From Actinocatenispora sp963815125 (lineage in GTDB: Bacteria; Actinomycetota; Actinomycetes; Mycobacteriales; Micromonosporaceae): a DNA stretch of 64,000 nt. The stretch is from assembly GCA_963815125.1 (NCBI GenBank), contig CAWFFM010000001.1:310001-374000 (forward strand), written 5' to 3'. Positions 62,543 to 64,000 of the stretch are shown piece by piece. The notes beneath the pieces are model-generated. The model was not told the DNA's origin, made no database searches, and saw only the letters and a list, made by a program, of their open reading frames with translations. The position numbers were made by a program, and so were the translations under genes. Position 1 is the first letter of the stretch. Each line of letters begins with the position of its first letter.

Positions 62543-62579
62543 TCGGGGTGGGTGTCCGGTTTCTGGGCACCCACCCCGA
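62543..62579 (-). terminator. Hairpin after the GDSL lipase gene
   Basis: Perfect 12-bp arms TCGGGGTGGGTG / CACCCACCCCGA (62,543-62,554 and 62,568-62,579), 14 bp beyond the lipase stop on the minus strand. Confidence 0.75.
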
Positions 62580-62593
62580 CTGCCGCTGACGGG

Positions 62594-63427
62594 TCAGAGC
62601 CGGCTGGCGGCCTGAGCCTGCAGGACCGGCGTGACCAGGTCGGCGTAACCGACGTGACCGGTGCGGTTCGGGTGGTAGGACTCGCCGATCGGGTCCGACA
62701 GTCCGTTGAGCCACTCGGTGCTGGCGCAGATCTCGTGGCTGGCGAACGCCGACCGCGGGTCGACGAAACTGAAGCCGTGCGCGCTGGCCCGGGCGGCGAC
62801 CACACCGGCCAGAACGTCCGCGGCGTTGTTGAGCTGCCCTTCCTCGGTGGCGCTGATCCGGGCACCGGCGTTGCAGGTCTGCCCGTTGAACAGGCGCGGA
62901 TAGCCGACCACCACGACGCGGGCGTTGGTGGCCCGGCTGCGGATCGCCGAGTACACGCTGTCCAGCTTGCCCGGCAGGGTGTTGCGGATGAAGCTGACCG
63001 CGTTGTCGACGTCGCTCGTGCAGTTGTACGGCCAGGGCAGCGCGCACTGCTCGATGACGCTGGAGAAGCCGGCGTCGTTGCCGCCGATGGAGATCGTCAC
63101 CAGCGAGGTGCTCGCGGACAGGTGGCCGAGCTGGTTGTTCAGTACATCGGCGGTCTTGGCTCCACCGCAGGCGTCGAAGGTCAGCGTGGCGCCGAGCCGT
63201 TGGGCGGCCAGTTCCGGATAGGCGTAGATCGAGCGCTGGCAGTTGGTGCCGTCGTCGATGTAGGTGCGGGTCCCGACCCCGGAGGAGTACGAGTCGCCCA
63301 GGGCGACGTAGCTGGGGGTGGCGGCCTGTGCGCCACTCGCGCCGATCAGCATGCTGAGTGCTGCTGCCGTGGCGGCGAGGGTGGCTCCGAGGGTCCAGCG
63401 CCGGGTCGAGCGTCCTGACGCGGTCAT
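62594..63427 (-). CDS. Secreted SGNH/GDSL lipase
   Basis: 277 residues with a signal peptide (basic start, TLGATLAATAAALSMLIGAS, AQA cleavage). The SGNH blocks are all present: GDSYSSG (nucleophile Ser), GGAKTAD (Gly block), IGGNDAGF (Asn) and a YHPNRTGH end (His, with nearby Asp). Six Cys, consistent with the three disulphides of the Streptomyces scabies esterase/SCO lipase type. Extracellular esterase or lipase. Confidence 0.93.
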   Translation of the reverse strand: MTASGRSTRRWTLGATLAATAAALSMLIGASGAQAATPSYVALGDSYSSGVGTRTYIDDGTNCQRSIYAYPELAAQRLGATLTFDACGGAKTADVLNNQLGHLSASTSLVTISIGGNDAGFSSVIEQCALPWPYNCTSDVDNAVSFIRNTLPGKLDSVYSAIRSRATNARVVVVGYPRLFNGQTCNAGARISATEEGQLNNAADVLAGVVAARASAHGFSFVDPRSAFASHEICASTEWLNGLSDPIGESYHPNRTGHVGYADLVTPVLQAQAASRL

Positions 63428-63749
63428 CCGCGTCTCCTTTCACCAGGGCGGGTCTGGGGGCATTCCCGCCGGGGGCCTGATGGTGTTCCGACCTCTGACA
63501 GGTAGTAAATACCAAGAACGCACCTTATGGCAGAAAGCTCGACCGAAAACCTATGAAGCTGTACTTTTCTCCGGAGCGCCGCGATGCCCGCAGGGATGCG
63601 TACCGGCCCGGTCGTCGGGTCGGCCCGGAGAGCGGGATCGCATACGGTGGCACGAATCGGTGAGGAGCCACCATGCTCCGGTGGCCTAGGGTTGTGTCAA
63701 CGGGGTGCCGGAGCCGGTACCGCACAAGCGAACCAGGAGAACCACGGCG
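63428..63749. promoter_or_regulatory. Divergent promoter region of the lipase and the Asp-rich protein genes
   Basis: About 320 bp with no supported gene. An AT-richer patch around 63,500-63,515 (AGGTAGTAAATACC) is the best promoter candidate for the lipase. AGGAG (63,735-63,739) is the ribosome site of the right-hand gene. Confidence 0.4.
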
Positions 63750-64000
63750 ATGAGTGACTTCGACAGCGACGCCAGCGGAACCGACACCCACGTCGAGTAC
63801 ACCGACGGCAGCTCCGCCGACCTCATCGACACCGACCACGACGGTGTCGCCGACGAGGTACACACCGACACCGACGGCGACGGGAACGTCGACAGCTGGT
63901 CCTACGACTCCGACAACGACGGCAAGCTGGACCAGCACGACTGGGACACCGACGGTGACGGCAACCCCGACCACGGTGAGATGGACACCAACGCCGACGG
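63750..64000 (+). CDS. Aspartate-rich repeat protein (cut by window edge)
   Basis: ATG 63,750 follows AGGAG; the frame is open to the window end (83 codons). The product is extremely acidic with D-x-D-x-D/N-G repeats: DTDHDGVADEV, DTDGDGNVDSW, DSDNDGKLDQHDW, DTDGDGNPDHGE. These resemble calcium-binding thrombospondin type 3/dockerin-like loops. No signal peptide is seen in the first 25 residues. Function unknown; Ca2+ binding is likely. Confidence 0.75.
   Translation, partial: MSDFDSDASGTDTHVEYTDGSSADLIDTDHDGVADEVHTDTDGDGNVDSWSYDSDNDGKLDQHDWDTDGDGNPDHGEMDTNAD

Noticed and set aside
63525..63974. Minus-strand frame with long Val/Gly stretches
   Set aside because: Reverse complement of the Asp-rich repeats of the plus-strand gene.

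Overview
The window is high-GC DNA that reads as an actinobacterial chromosome, most likely from the Micromonosporaceae or a close relative. The grounds are strongly GC-biased third codon positions, many GTG starts, apparently leaderless genes, and actinobacterial gene sets (PknG/GlnX/GlnH, EttA followed by thioesterases, a stand-alone ATP-dependent ligase, ectABCD). The genus cannot be fixed from sequence alone. About 50 genes are supported. One is cut at the left edge and one at the right edge.

Layout. 1-3,232: a clipped CDS, an aldo/keto reductase, a TPR/WG-repeat protein and RNase HI. 3,233-5,931: a low-density patch next to a tRNA-Arg(TCT) gene, with two broken DUF6221 pieces, an AAA ATPase, a small ORF and a short GntR regulator. 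It looks like the decayed remains of an integrated element. 6,500-9,600: a conserved hypothetical, a P-loop nucleoside/nucleotide kinase, a LacI regulator and a second-type SSB. 9,692-13,137: cobD and a cobQ carrying a C-terminal uridine-kinase-like domain. 13,241-20,172: an M48 protease, an M20 dipeptidase, a site-2 protease, a YdjM-like membrane protein, a DNA ligase and SURF1. 20,387-25,179: cobB, a GNAT, a membrane-anchored DUF4352-like protein and a CysG-type cobA. 25,303-28,470: the ectoine/hydroxyectoine operon ectABCD. 28,804-36,410 (minus strand): a carbohydrate ABC importer (binding lipoprotein and two permeases, no ATPase), then otsA and an otsB-GH15 fusion. 36,774-39,993: ettA, two hotdog thioesterases and a conserved hypothetical. 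40,247-43,208: YbjN, dodecin, a secreted beta-propeller and a NUDIX hydrolase. 43,205-52,520 (minus strand): one compact signalling operon, glnX-glnH-coiled-coil protein-pknG-PP2C-VWA-FHA. 52,824-63,427: a methyltransferase, a membrane protein, a cold-shock protein, a fatty-acid desaturase, a class A PBP, a phosphodiester glycosidase, a two-domain CDP-alcohol phosphotransferase and a GDSL lipase. The right edge enters an aspartate-rich repeat protein.

How the genes work together. Several cobalamin steps (CobA/CysG, CobB, CobQ, CobD) are scattered over 16 kb among unrelated genes. Two stress-solute systems (ectoine and trehalose) lie almost back to back. The 9-kb minus-strand operon links an extracytoplasmic amino-acid sensor pair (GlnH/GlnX) to kinase PknG and adds a PP2C phosphatase and FHA and VWA proteins. 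Cys-rich ribbons recur in the kinase, phosphatase and FHA products.

Most notable observations: (1) the ssb frame lacks one base in a 15-bp repeat, so it reads open into cobD; (2) the CobB glutaminase domain has Asn at both the expected catalytic Cys and His; (3) CobQ is fused to a kinase-like P-loop domain; (4) a 27-bp triplicate sits in the glnX-glnH junction and may encode an N-terminal extension; (5) element remains lie at tRNA-Arg.
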